Assembly: GCA_022712815.1 (NCBI GenBank)
Contig: JAFLJW010000331.1
Span: forward strand, 1-8,578
Reading direction: 5' to 3'
DNA: 8,578 bases
Source: Pseudodesulfovibrio sp.
GTDB taxonomy: Bacteria > Desulfobacterota > Desulfovibrionia > Desulfovibrionales > Desulfovibrionaceae
Position numbers and translations under genes: made by a program. This document shows, one piece after another, positions 1-6,524 of this stretch. Below the pieces are notes generated by a model that ran no database searches, was not told the DNA's origin, and was given only the letters and a program-made list of their open reading frames with translations. Position 1 is the stretch's first letter, and each line of letters starts with the position of its first letter.

Positions 1-1
1 T

Positions 2-196
2 CCCATCATGTTCAGACTGGAGCATTACCTTGAATACGAGGATGATGGCGCGACTCGTGCGCGGTACATGTTTTTGGCCCTTGAGGATGGGGCGTCTGAT
101 GTATTGATCAAGATGCAACCCCTGTCAGGCGGGGACGTGAATATTTACAAGCAGGTGAGCATCAAGATCGGCAGAGACAACAGCTTTTTCAAGTAG
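2..196 (+). CDS. 3' end of an unidentified protein gene (5' truncated by window)
   Basis: An open frame runs from the window edge to a TAG at 194-196. It has mixed, natural-looking codon use and gives a hydrophilic C-terminus that includes SGGDVNIYKQ and ends SFFK. An ATG lies at 8, but the frame stays open to its left and the seven bases before it hold no Shine-Dalgarno sequence. The gene therefore probably starts outside the window. The frame converges with the radical SAM gene, leaving 35 bp between the stop codons. A run of seven T follows the stop (197-203), but I see no hairpin before it, so no terminator is called. I do not recognise the family. The short length means a chance open frame is not fully excluded. 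Confidence 0.55.
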   Translation, partial: PIMFRLEHYLEYEDDGATRARYMFLALEDGASDVLIKMQPLSGGDVNIYKQVSIKIGRDNSFFK

Positions 197-231
197 TTTT
201 TTTGCAGCAGACCGGTGAACAGCCAAGCGGT

Positions 232-2763
232 TTATTTCTTGTCAAAGCGCTGGGCTGTTTTGGTCAGGGTGAAGTCGAGCTGGGTAACCCCCTCCATGAC
301 TTTCATGCTCAGGGTAAGGGGGCTCATGTAGATTTCCCGCCAGTCGAATACGATGGTCAGACCGTTTTCGTTCTCGCTCAATTCCTTTATGATCGGCCGG
401 ATATTCACTTTTTTCAGGACGCCTTTCTTGGTGCGCTTTTCAATCAGGAATTCTTTTGTCTCCATGAACTTTGTCCATTGAGCCATCCGTTTTTCAGTGT
501 CCCGTGCGAATTGAAGTTCAAAGACTTCCTCTACGGACTGAGGCTGTTTTTTGCTCATGGTCAATTTGTCCGCTTTGAGCGGCTTGAGACCTGTGGGCAT
601 GTTCGGGATGAGCCGCTTGACGACCTCGGCGGGTTCAAAGTCTTCGCGCAGGTAAATTCTGATCCATTCCGCAGAGCTTGAGACTCCGACAGGCAGGGCT
701 TTGCCAAAAGAGAGTTTCGGCATCGGGTGGAACCCGGCGGAGAAGCTCAGGGGGAGCCTGGCTCGTCTGAAAGCGCGTTCGAAAACAGCTTGGAGTTCCA
801 ACTGGCTCAGGTAGGCGGAAGGGCCGTTTTTTTCATACCAGATGCGAAAGTGGGATTCCCGGACGGTCAGGTCCGGTTTTTCAATCGAATAGGGCGGCTG
901 TTCGTTTTCCTGATCGCGTTTTGTGAAGATGACTTTTGGGCGGATGTCCTTGTCTTTGGCCTGTGTTTCAAGGGTGGAGACATGGCTGTCGAATTCGCAT
1001 ACGCCGCAGTTGCGGCACGCGGCGTAGCGACAGTCATCGGTGATGGTGCCGGACAGGGCGCGTTCTCGTTCCTTGAGCAGGAATTTTTTGGTCAGGCCGC
1101 AGGAGAGATGATCCCACGGAAGAGATTTTTCCGGGTCACGCGGACCGGTGAATTCATCCCAGGAAAGGCCCAGTTCATCCATGGCCTTTTTGTACGGTTC
1201 CAGATTGAGGTGGTCCTTCCAACTGGAAAAGAGCGCACCACTTGCATAGGCCTTTTCCACGACATCGGCCAGTCGCCTGTCACCGCGGGAGAACACGCCT
1301 TCGAGCGAGGTCATCTGCGGCTCGTGGTACTTGATGCTGATCCGTTTGTGCTTGCGGAATTCGCCGCGCAGGTAACCGATACGGCGATAGATCTCATCAT
1401 AGGAGATTTGCGGCTCCCATTGAAATGGTGTCTGGGGCTTGGGCACAAAGGGTGATACCGCTGCCGAGACCTGAAGCCGCTTGATATGTTTGCCTGCGGC
1501 GTCTCGCACCTTGAGGCACAGGTCAACTATGGCATCGAGGTCTTCGTCTGTCTCGGTGGGCAGGCCGATCATGAAATAGAGTTTGACCCCCTGCCAGCCG
1601 TTGTCAAAAAGCATCCTGACGTGCTTAATCAATCCTTCCTCATCCACACCCTTGTTGATGACATCGCGCATGCGCTGGCTACCGGCTTCGGGGGCCAGAG
1701 TCGCGCCGGTGCGGCGGATGGAGGAGATGCGTTCCATGATCGGGGCGGACAGCGAACCGACACGCAGGGACGGCAGGGAAATGGAAATCTGTTCGGCCGC
1801 ACATTTGTCGAAACTGCGTGTGAAAAGTGAGTCGAGAGCGGAAAAATCGCCAGTGGACAGGGAGAGGAGGGAGGTCTCTTCATACCCGGTTTCGGCAAGT
1901 CCTTTGGTCAGTATCTCATCCAGATTGTCAAGGGATCGTTCACGTACAGGTCGATAGATCATGCCCGCCTGACAGAACCGGCAACCACGGGTGCAGCCGC
2001 GAGCGATTTCAAGTGTCAGGCGGTCGTGAACCGCGCCAAAGGGGACGGTCACACCAGTGGGAAAGGGGGTGGTGTTCAGGTCGTCCACCACGGCTTTTTC
2101 CACTACTTCATATCCATCGACAAGTGGCTTGTACGGTTCGCCCGGACCTTGATCTTCAAAGAACGACGGGACATAAACACCGGGAATTTTGATGAGCCTG
2201 TGCAGCAACTCGTCGCGTGAAATCTTGTCCTGCTTGCCCTGCTCGATGCATGAAAGGACTGACGGCAGAGACTCTTCGCCATCGCCGATGACCATGGCAT
2301 CAAAGAACGGGGCCATTGGTTCTGCGTTGAAGGTCGCACCTCCGCCAGCAATGATGAGCGGGTGAGACTCATCCCGGTCAGCCGCGCGGAATGGGATGTC
2401 CGCCAGGTCGAGCATGTAGAGAATATTGGTGTAGCACAATTCGTGGGTGAGGCTGAAGGCGATGGCATCGAGTTTGCCAAGGGGGGTATCTGATTCCAGA
2501 GTCGCCAGCGGGACACCGTGTTCGCGCATGATGGCGGTGGTTTCCTCGCACGGGGTGAAGACCCGTTCGGCCCAGAACTGCGGGTGCTGGTTGACCGCCA
2601 GGGATAGGATTTTCTGCCCCAGATAGGACATGCCTATTTCATACATGTCAGGGAATGCAAGGGCGCACCGGACCGTGACCGTGGACGGGTCCTTGAATGT
2701 CGCGCCCCATTCGCTGCCCAGGTAGCGGGTCGGGCGGGGGAGGATGGGCAGAAGTTCTTTCAT
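232..2763 (-). CDS. B12-binding-like radical SAM protein fused to a C-terminal DUF2344 domain (TIGR03960 + TIGR03936 type)
   Basis: This 843-residue protein looks like a fusion of two families that in many bacteria are adjacent genes. Residues about 25-200 resemble the B12-binding-like N-terminus, with GDGEE at 160-164. Residues about 247-480 form the radical SAM domain, with the iron-sulfur motif C257-x3-C261-x2-C264 and the motif APEAGSQRMRD at 357-367. A second cysteine cluster (C578, C583, C586, C589) lies between the domains and could bind a further iron-sulfur cluster or zinc. Residues about 635-830 match the DUF2344 'radical SAM-linked' domain, including YLSQLEL and SFSAGFHPMPKLSFG. 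The family should generate a 5'-deoxyadenosyl radical, but I know of no established substrate. An RNA or ribosome link has been suggested only by frequent neighbourhood with RNase G and ribosomal protein genes elsewhere, and neither is present here. The ATG at 2763 is preceded by AAGG with an 8-nt spacer. An intrinsic terminator ends about 20 bp upstream of the start. Confidence 0.93.
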   Translation of the reverse strand: MKELLPILPRPTRYLGSEWGATFKDPSTVTVRCALAFPDMYEIGMSYLGQKILSLAVNQHPQFWAERVFTPCEETTAIMREHGVPLATLESDTPLGKLDAIAFSLTHELCYTNILYMLDLADIPFRAADRDESHPLIIAGGGATFNAEPMAPFFDAMVIGDGEESLPSVLSCIEQGKQDKISRDELLHRLIKIPGVYVPSFFEDQGPGEPYKPLVDGYEVVEKAVVDDLNTTPFPTGVTVPFGAVHDRLTLEIARGCTRGCRFCQAGMIYRPVRERSLDNLDEILTKGLAETGYEETSLLSLSTGDFSALDSLFTRSFDKCAAEQISISLPSLRVGSLSAPIMERISSIRRTGATLAPEAGSQRMRDVINKGVDEEGLIKHVRMLFDNGWQGVKLYFMIGLPTETDEDLDAIVDLCLKVRDAAGKHIKRLQVSAAVSPFVPKPQTPFQWEPQISYDEIYRRIGYLRGEFRKHKRISIKYHEPQMTSLEGVFSRGDRRLADVVEKAYASGALFSSWKDHLNLEPYKKAMDELGLSWDEFTGPRDPEKSLPWDHLSCGLTKKFLLKERERALSGTITDDCRYAACRNCGVCEFDSHVSTLETQAKDKDIRPKVIFTKRDQENEQPPYSIEKPDLTVRESHFRIWYEKNGPSAYLSQLELQAVFERAFRRARLPLSFSAGFHPMPKLSFGKALPVGVSSSAEWIRIYLREDFEPAEVVKRLIPNMPTGLKPLKADKLTMSKKQPQSVEEVFELQFARDTEKRMAQWTKFMETKEFLIEKRTKKGVLKKVNIRPIIKELSENENGLTIVFDWREIYMSPLTLSMKVMEGVTQLDFTLTKTAQRFDKK

Positions 2764-2782
2764 GTATTTAGCCTTGCTGACG

Positions 2783-2819
2783 AAAAAACGGGGTCGGTTA
2801 ATTCAGAACCGGCCCCGTT
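2783..2819 (-). terminator. Strong intrinsic terminator of the Sm-like gene, in the leader of the radical SAM gene
   Basis: The arms at 2787-2799 and 2807-2819 form a 13-bp stem with one G-U pair and a 7-nt loop. On the minus strand the stem runs into six T (2788-2783). This is a textbook rho-independent terminator for the gene ending at 2843. Its U-tract ends only about 20 bp before the radical SAM start codon. Confidence 0.9.
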
Positions 2820-2842
2820 GTATGATGTTGCTATGTGGTTGC

Positions 2843-3181
2843 CTAAACGAGGTTCAGGCCGCCGGAACCACTGTTGTCCGCGCCGGAGAGGTCGAGACCT
2901 CCGCTGGACATGGAGATATTGGTGACGGCTTCGATGTATTTGGTCTTCAGTTCCTCGGGGCAGTTCTTGAACTCGAACAGGACGTTGCTCATGGCAATTT
3001 CACCATGCATCTCCTGATCAAAGGGGTAGCCGAACGGCAGCAGGACCATCTGGCTTCCTCCCTGCTGGGTGGGCATGGCCTGAATGGCTGCGGGGTCGAT
3101 GATCTTTGTGCCTGTTTCGTCTATTTTGCCTACGACCATGTCGCCGCTGACAAGTTTGACCAGTTTGATATTCTCGCTCAT
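2843..3181 (-). CDS. Small Sm-like (LSm-fold-like) hypothetical protein
   Basis: This is a 112-residue soluble protein with no signal peptide or membrane segment. Residues 5-34 (IKLVKLVSGDMVVGKIDETG, then an IIDPAAI stretch) follow the Sm-like pattern of two beta strands around a conserved G-D/E turn, ending in an 'NP/DP-x-x-I' element. Residues 45-72 could supply the later strands. Residues 90-112 are a Gly/Ser/Asn/Asp-rich, probably disordered tail. The resemblance is by eye only. If correct, RNA binding or simple oligomer formation are both possible, and similar short Sm-like proteins occur in bacteria and phages without a known role. The ATG at 3181 is well supported by AAGGAG (3190-3195) with an 8-nt spacer. 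The gene has a candidate promoter of its own and a strong terminator, so it is probably transcribed alone. Confidence 0.85.
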   Translation of the reverse strand: MSENIKLVKLVSGDMVVGKIDETGTKIIDPAAIQAMPTQQGGSQMVLLPFGYPFDQEMHGEIAMSNVLFEFKNCPEELKTKYIEAVTNISMSSGGLDLSGADNSGSGGLNLV

Positions 3182-3189
3182 GAATCTCT

Positions 3190-3195
3190 CTCCTT
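3190..3195 (-). promoter_or_regulatory. Ribosome binding site of the Sm-like gene
   Basis: The minus strand reads AAGGAG, 8 nt before the ATG at 3181. This is a consensus Shine-Dalgarno and fixes the start. Confidence 0.85.
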
Positions 3196-3214
3196 GATGT
3201 TGTTGTCGGCTCCC

Positions 3215-3243
3215 TAAGTAGGTATGGGGCCGCTTGCTGTCAA
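3215..3243 (-). promoter_or_regulatory. Candidate sigma-70 promoter of the Sm-like gene
   Basis: On the minus strand a perfect TTGACA (3243-3238) is followed by a 17-bp spacer and TACTTA (3220-3215) as a weak -10 element. It lies about 35-60 bp upstream of the ATG at 3181. The -35 box sits inside an 18-bp palindrome. The spacing and -35 are good, but the -10 has few consensus matches, so the call is tentative. Confidence 0.45.
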
Positions 3244-3251
3244 GACAGCAA
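3234..3251. promoter_or_regulatory. Perfect 18-bp palindrome overlapping the -35 box (candidate operator)
   Basis: TTGCTGTC-AA-GACAGCAA is an 8+2+8 perfect inverted repeat. It covers the TTGACA of the minus-strand candidate promoter. Its 2-nt centre is too small for a good RNA hairpin loop and no T run follows on the minus strand. A dimeric DNA-binding protein site therefore fits better than a terminator for the MFS gene ending at 3284. Confidence 0.45.
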
Positions 3252-3283
3252 TTTGTTTTGCCAGTTTCGAAATTTATCTTGGT

Positions 3284-4564
3284 CTAGAGCTTTTTCACTG
3301 GATCAATGGCGGGAACGTGCGTTGGCGGGTTGACTTGCCAGATCAGGACTGCGCCCACGATGCAAAGTATTCCGCAGATGGTGAAGGCCATGGGAAAGTT
3401 ATTCATGTCGCCGAGTATTCCGCCTAAAATGGGGCCGAAAATACCGCCCACACCATAGGAAAGGAAGATGAACGGGTAGTTCTGGCCGACATTTTTCGCG
3501 CCGAATGTGTCGGCGGTCATGGTCGGGAACAGGGCGAAATTGCCGCCGAAATTGAAGCCGATGAAGGTTGCTCCCACATAGAGGACTATTTCGTGCTGGG
3601 CCATGGATGGGAAGGCCATGACGCAGATTCCCTGTGTTGCGGCCATGATGATGATGGAAGCCTTGCGGCCCATGAGATCGCTCATCATGCCCCAGGCGAT
3701 GCGGCCAAGGCCATTTGCCAGACTGAAGAAAACGGCCATGGCCGTGCCTGCGATGGCACTGGCCTCGGCAGCCGTATATCCGGCCCCTTCCAGTGCTTCC
3801 ATGGGGTAGAGTTTCATCAGGCCGATGGACATTAGCCCCGCACCTGCGCTGAAAACAAATGTCAGGAAAATGAGATAGAATTGGCGGGTGGCGAGCATTT
3901 CCCTGTAGGAGAATACGTTTTCTCCGGTGGATTCGTTGCCGTTTGCGGGCTTGAGTGGCTCGTAGCCTTTCGGGAGCCAGTCTTCAGGAGGGAAGACCAT
4001 CCAGATACTGCCGATGATGACCAGAGCGGCGAACGCGATACCGTAAACGATGAAGGTGGCGGATATTCCGAAAGCGGAGATGAAATGGCCCCAGGAACCG
4101 GCCAGCTTGACCCATCCCATGGCTCCGAATCCGAATCCGGCTACGGCAAGTCCTGTTATCAGGCCTTTCTTGTCCGGGAACCAGCGCATGCCCACGGCGA
4201 TGGGTACCACATATCCGATGCCGATCCCTGCACCGCCGATAATACCGATGAAAATGAGCAACGGCCAGAAGTGTGTGCCAGCGAACAGTCCGGCAAGGGC
4301 ATATCCGGTGCCAAGGACGGTTCCGCTGATAACGGTCAGTTTGCGTGGCCCCCAGTCTGCGAGCCTGCGTCCTGACCAGACCATGATTAGCGAAAGAGTG
4401 GCAAGTGCCACGGCAAAGACGACCTGAGTCTCGATCTTGGACCAGCCCGCGGTCTTGAGGGCCGGAGTGAACACCGACCACGCGTAGATTGCGCCAAGGC
4501 AGAGCTGGATCAGGATTGCGCCCAGCACAACGAACCAGCGGTTCATTATTTTTTCACCTGTCAT
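3284..4564 (-). CDS. OFA-family MFS transporter (oxalate/formate antiporter-like)
   Basis: This 426-residue integral membrane carrier has about 12 predicted helices and belongs to the oxalate:formate antiporter family of the major facilitator superfamily. The N-terminus (LCLGAIYAWSVF at 21-32) is typical of the family. The loop 2-3 motif reads SGRRLADWGPRK (64-75), and the second half carries the related GRIAWGMMSDLMGRK (287-301). GFNFGGNFALFP (336-347) and GAKNVGQNYP (355-364) are also family-like. The substrate cannot be read from sequence. A small carboxylate (formate, oxalate, lactate or similar) is the best guess, supported by the ActP-like symporter upstream. The frame is open to an ATG at 4600, but I place the start at the ATG at 4564, which has AAGGAG at 4571-4576 with a 6-nt spacer. 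The gene is separated from the symporter by a 384-bp gap with hairpins, so it probably has its own promoter. Confidence 0.92.
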   Translation of the reverse strand: MTGEKIMNRWFVVLGAILIQLCLGAIYAWSVFTPALKTAGWSKIETQVVFAVALATLSLIMVWSGRRLADWGPRKLTVISGTVLGTGYALAGLFAGTHFWPLLIFIGIIGGAGIGIGYVVPIAVGMRWFPDKKGLITGLAVAGFGFGAMGWVKLAGSWGHFISAFGISATFIVYGIAFAALVIIGSIWMVFPPEDWLPKGYEPLKPANGNESTGENVFSYREMLATRQFYLIFLTFVFSAGAGLMSIGLMKLYPMEALEGAGYTAAEASAIAGTAMAVFFSLANGLGRIAWGMMSDLMGRKASIIIMAATQGICVMAFPSMAQHEIVLYVGATFIGFNFGGNFALFPTMTADTFGAKNVGQNYPFIFLSYGVGGIFGPILGGILGDMNNFPMAFTICGILCIVGAVLIWQVNPPTHVPAIDPVKKL

Positions 4565-4570
4565 TGGTTT

Positions 4571-4576
4571 CTCCTT
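4571..4576 (-). promoter_or_regulatory. Ribosome binding site deciding the MFS start
   Basis: The minus strand reads AAGGAG, 6 nt before the ATG at 4564. The ATG at 4600 lacks a comparable site, which rejects a version 12 residues longer. Confidence 0.85.
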
Positions 4577-4627
4577 TTTGGAATTAAAGGCATATAGCAT
4601 TTAATTGCCGGTTGATAAATATCGAAA

Positions 4628-4658
4628 AACAACCTCCGGTTTGTCCCTGGTGGTTGTT
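4628..4658. promoter_or_regulatory. Imperfect inverted repeat upstream of the MFS gene (candidate regulator site)
   Basis: AACAACCTCC (4628-4637) and GGTGGTTGTT (4649-4658) pair at 9 of 10 positions around an 11-bp centre. The repeat lies 64-94 bp upstream of the MFS ATG, a suitable place for an operator or activator site. A possible minus-strand -10 (TATATG, around 4591-4596) lies between it and the gene, but I find no convincing -35. Function is inferred only from symmetry and position. Confidence 0.3.
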
Positions 4659-4697
4659 CTTGTTGTTACAGTGTCCGCGAGCATGAGAAAGGCAATC

Positions 4698-4731
4698 AAA
4701 AAGACGTGAGTTGCCTTGCACAACTCCCGTC
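4698..4731 (-). terminator. Hairpin A: distal terminator-like hairpin of the symporter transcript
   Basis: The arms at 4703-4713 and 4721-4731 form an 11-bp stem with one mismatch and a 7-nt loop. On the minus strand five T follow directly (4702-4698). It therefore reads as an intrinsic terminator for transcripts coming from the symporter. It is a near copy (24 of 29 positions) of hairpin B at 4885-4913. Confidence 0.6.
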
Positions 4732-4884
4732 TCAGACTGTTGACAAAGTCAGTTCTGGCAGGTTGTTGACAATGGTTCGAGTGCTAGGCGCAAAAAAAGT
4801 TCAAGGCCAACGTGTACTTCCTGTACGTTAGGATTTGATTTTTTTTGTAGCAACGACGCAATTGGACCTTTGTCAGCAACCTGA
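4732..4884. repeat. 153-bp palindromic insertion-like element with 17-bp inverted ends
   Basis: The ends TCAGACTGTTGACAAAG (4732-4748) and CTTTGTCAGCAACCTGA (4868-4884) are inverted repeats matching at 14 of 17 positions. They abut hairpins A and B exactly. Inside, a second imperfect inverted repeat starts with CAGGTTGTTGACAA at 4759 and pairs along most of its length with the arm ending at 4883. The centre is AACGTGTAC-TTCC-TGTACGTT (4809-4829). An A7 run (4792-4798) on one side faces a T8 run (4839-4846) on the other. There is no coding capacity. The structure resembles a small non-autonomous (MITE- or REP-like) element. Copies elsewhere in the genome would be needed to prove it. Confidence 0.6.
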
Positions 4885-4913
4885 GGCGGGAGTTGTCTTG
4901 TACAACTCCCGCC
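4885..4913. repeat. Hairpin B: perfect 12-bp stem, partner copy of hairpin A
   Basis: GGCGGGAGTTGT (4885-4896) and ACAACTCCCGCC (4902-4913) form a perfect 12-bp stem with a 5-nt loop, 35 bp after the symporter stop. No T run follows on the minus strand, where the sequence continues TCAGGTTGCTG. As a terminator it therefore lacks its U-tract, although the hairpin may still protect the transcript 3' end. It differs from hairpin A at five positions. Confidence 0.7.
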
Positions 4914-4948
4914 TTGGTTTACTGATGAGATAAGTCTCAGTTGATTGT

Positions 4949-6523
4949 CTATGCCTTTTCCGGGCCATGCAGGACAGCCATTATTTCACTGACATCGTGC
5001 GGCAGAGCTGCTTCTCCCTTGGAGGAGTATTCCATCTTCGACACCGCGTAGATGGCGATGAAGGTCAGGATCATGACAAATCCGCCCGGGTTCTTGAATT
5101 GCAGGAATACAGGCAGCATATCCTTGCCGAGGATCATGAAGAAGGAGCCGACAAGACCTGTGACCAGACCGGCACACGCGCCGCCCTTGGTCATCTTTGG
5201 CCACCAGACGCCCATGACCAGCACGGGGAAGAAGGTGGATGCGGCGATGGCGAATGCCAGTCCGACCAGAACTGCAATCTGCATGTTCTCGGCCCAGAGT
5301 CCCAGCGGGATGCCCAGCAGTCCGATGAAGACGGATGCTATGCGGGCCACCTTGACGCGGGAGCGTTCAGGCATGTCCGGGTTGAAGATGTTGACCACCA
5401 GATCGTGACCGATGGCCCCGGAACAGGCGATGATCAGACCGGCGACTGTGGACAGGATGGCGGCAAAGGCGCCAGCCACGACGATGCCGAGCAAAATCTG
5501 TCCGCCGAAGAAGGAGCCGGCGACCGGAACAGCCAGGTTCTTGCCGTTTTTGGCCAGCCAGTCCATCAGGTGCGGATCAACGCCCATGGCCTGACCTTGC
5601 AGGAAGACGAAGCGGATGACATGACCGACATAAGGACTCAGGATGTAGAACATACCGATCAGGAGCAGGACGTAGATAACGGTTCTGCGGGCAGCCTTGC
5701 CGTCAGGAGCGGTGTAGAAACGAACCAGAATGTGAGGCAGGCCAGCGGTGCCGAACATCAGGGCCAGCAACAAGGAAAGGGTGTCTTTCAGGTTGGTCAG
5801 CCAGTAGGCCGGGCTGGTGTAGGCCGCGCCGTCGAATATCTTTCCGGTTATGGGCTCGGTGCCTTTGAAGGAAGATATGAAGCTGACCACGTCGGTGTAG
5901 GTATAACCCTTGACCATGAAGGGAATGAAAGCGAGCAGGAACATGGCGCCAAACAGAATCCAGAATTGGACCAACTGGTTGACGGTGGTTGCTTTCATGC
6001 CACCCACGGTGACGTAAAAGGTGATTATGCAGGCGATGATGATGATCGAGGTCTCGTATTCCAGTCCGAGGAGAAGCCCCATGACCTTGCCTGCCCCGAG
6101 CATCTGGGGGGCCATGTAAAAGAGGGATACGAACAGGACGCCGATGACACCGAGGATGCGTGCGGGTTTGGAATGGAACCGCTCGGCCACGAAATCGGGA
6201 ACTGTGTAGCGACCGAATTTGCGCAGCGGGCTTGCCAGAAACAGGAGCAGGGCGATGTAGCCGACAAAGAAGCCCAGGGCGTAGATGATGCCGTCGAAAC
6301 CATAAAGGAAGGCGACACCGGCGACACCCAGGAAGGATGCGGCGGAAAGGTAGTCCGAAGAAATGGCGGAGGCGTTGATGAAGGAGTTAACCTTGCGGCC
6401 AGCCAGGTAGTAGTCGGCAGAGGTTTTCTGCTTTCGGAACATGAACGTCGTGACGATTGTGAATGTCAGCATGCACCCGATGAGGAGCAGGGCCATGATC
6501 GGTATTTGATATCCGGCTTCCAT
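4949..6523 (-). CDS. Sodium:solute symporter, ActP-like (SSS family)
   Basis: This 524-residue membrane protein of the sodium:solute symporter family has about 13 predicted helices. Residues 33-62 (TSADYYLAGRKV, then NASAISSDYLSAASF) form the family's typical first re-entrant region. GTAGLPHILVRFYT (258-271) is a strong signature of the acetate/organic-acid branch. GAFAAILSTVAGLIIACSGA (351-370) followed by IGHDL matches the helix that normally helps bind sodium, with S358/T359 as likely ligands by family analogy. WWPKMTKGGACAG (440-452) is also family-like. The role is sodium-driven uptake of a small monocarboxylate, perhaps acetate, pyruvate or lactate. The exact substrate is inferred. The ATG at 6523 has AAGGAG with a 6-nt spacer, lying inside the end of the upstream small gene, so the two are translationally coupled. 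The transcript probably ends in the hairpins at 4698-4913. Confidence 0.94.
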   Translation of the reverse strand: MEAGYQIPIMALLLIGCMLTFTIVTTFMFRKQKTSADYYLAGRKVNSFINASAISSDYLSAASFLGVAGVAFLYGFDGIIYALGFFVGYIALLLFLASPLRKFGRYTVPDFVAERFHSKPARILGVIGVLFVSLFYMAPQMLGAGKVMGLLLGLEYETSIIIIACIITFYVTVGGMKATTVNQLVQFWILFGAMFLLAFIPFMVKGYTYTDVVSFISSFKGTEPITGKIFDGAAYTSPAYWLTNLKDTLSLLLALMFGTAGLPHILVRFYTAPDGKAARRTVIYVLLLIGMFYILSPYVGHVIRFVFLQGQAMGVDPHLMDWLAKNGKNLAVPVAGSFFGGQILLGIVVAGAFAAILSTVAGLIIACSGAIGHDLVVNIFNPDMPERSRVKVARIASVFIGLLGIPLGLWAENMQIAVLVGLAFAIAASTFFPVLVMGVWWPKMTKGGACAGLVTGLVGSFFMILGKDMLPVFLQFKNPGGFVMILTFIAIYAVSKMEYSSKGEAALPHDVSEIMAVLHGPEKA

Positions 6524-6524
6524 G

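Larger units (their letters stand above)
4565..4948. other. 384-bp intergenic region between symporter and MFS genes
   Basis: No gene or RNA gene is recognised here. From the symporter side it holds hairpin B, the 153-bp palindromic element, hairpin A with its T run, an inverted repeat at 4628-4658, and the MFS ribosome binding site. It is richer in A and T runs than the flanking genes. Confidence 0.7.

Noticed and set aside
197..231. Terminator between the two converging genes
   Set aside because: Seven T follow the plus-strand stop, but no stable hairpin precedes them. The only inverted repeat (ACCG...CGGT, 211-231) is 4 bp long.
202..1455. Two plus-strand open frames (202-681 and 727-1455) antisense to the radical SAM gene
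   Set aside because: They show no family resemblance and no ribosome binding site, and the opposite strand is confidently coding throughout.
4591..4612. Possible sigma-54 promoter (GG...GC) upstream of the MFS gene on the minus strand
   Set aside because: The distance between GG and GC is 9 nt instead of the required 10, and the surrounding bases match the consensus poorly.
4601..4702. A tRNA or other known RNA gene in the long intergenic region
   Set aside because: No cloverleaf, CCA end or known riboswitch core could be found. The symmetry seen here is explained by simple inverted repeats.
4740..4770. Two TTGACA hexamers on the plus strand as -35 promoter boxes
   Set aside because: Both belong to the inverted ends of the palindromic element, have no -10 at suitable spacing and face no plus-strand gene.
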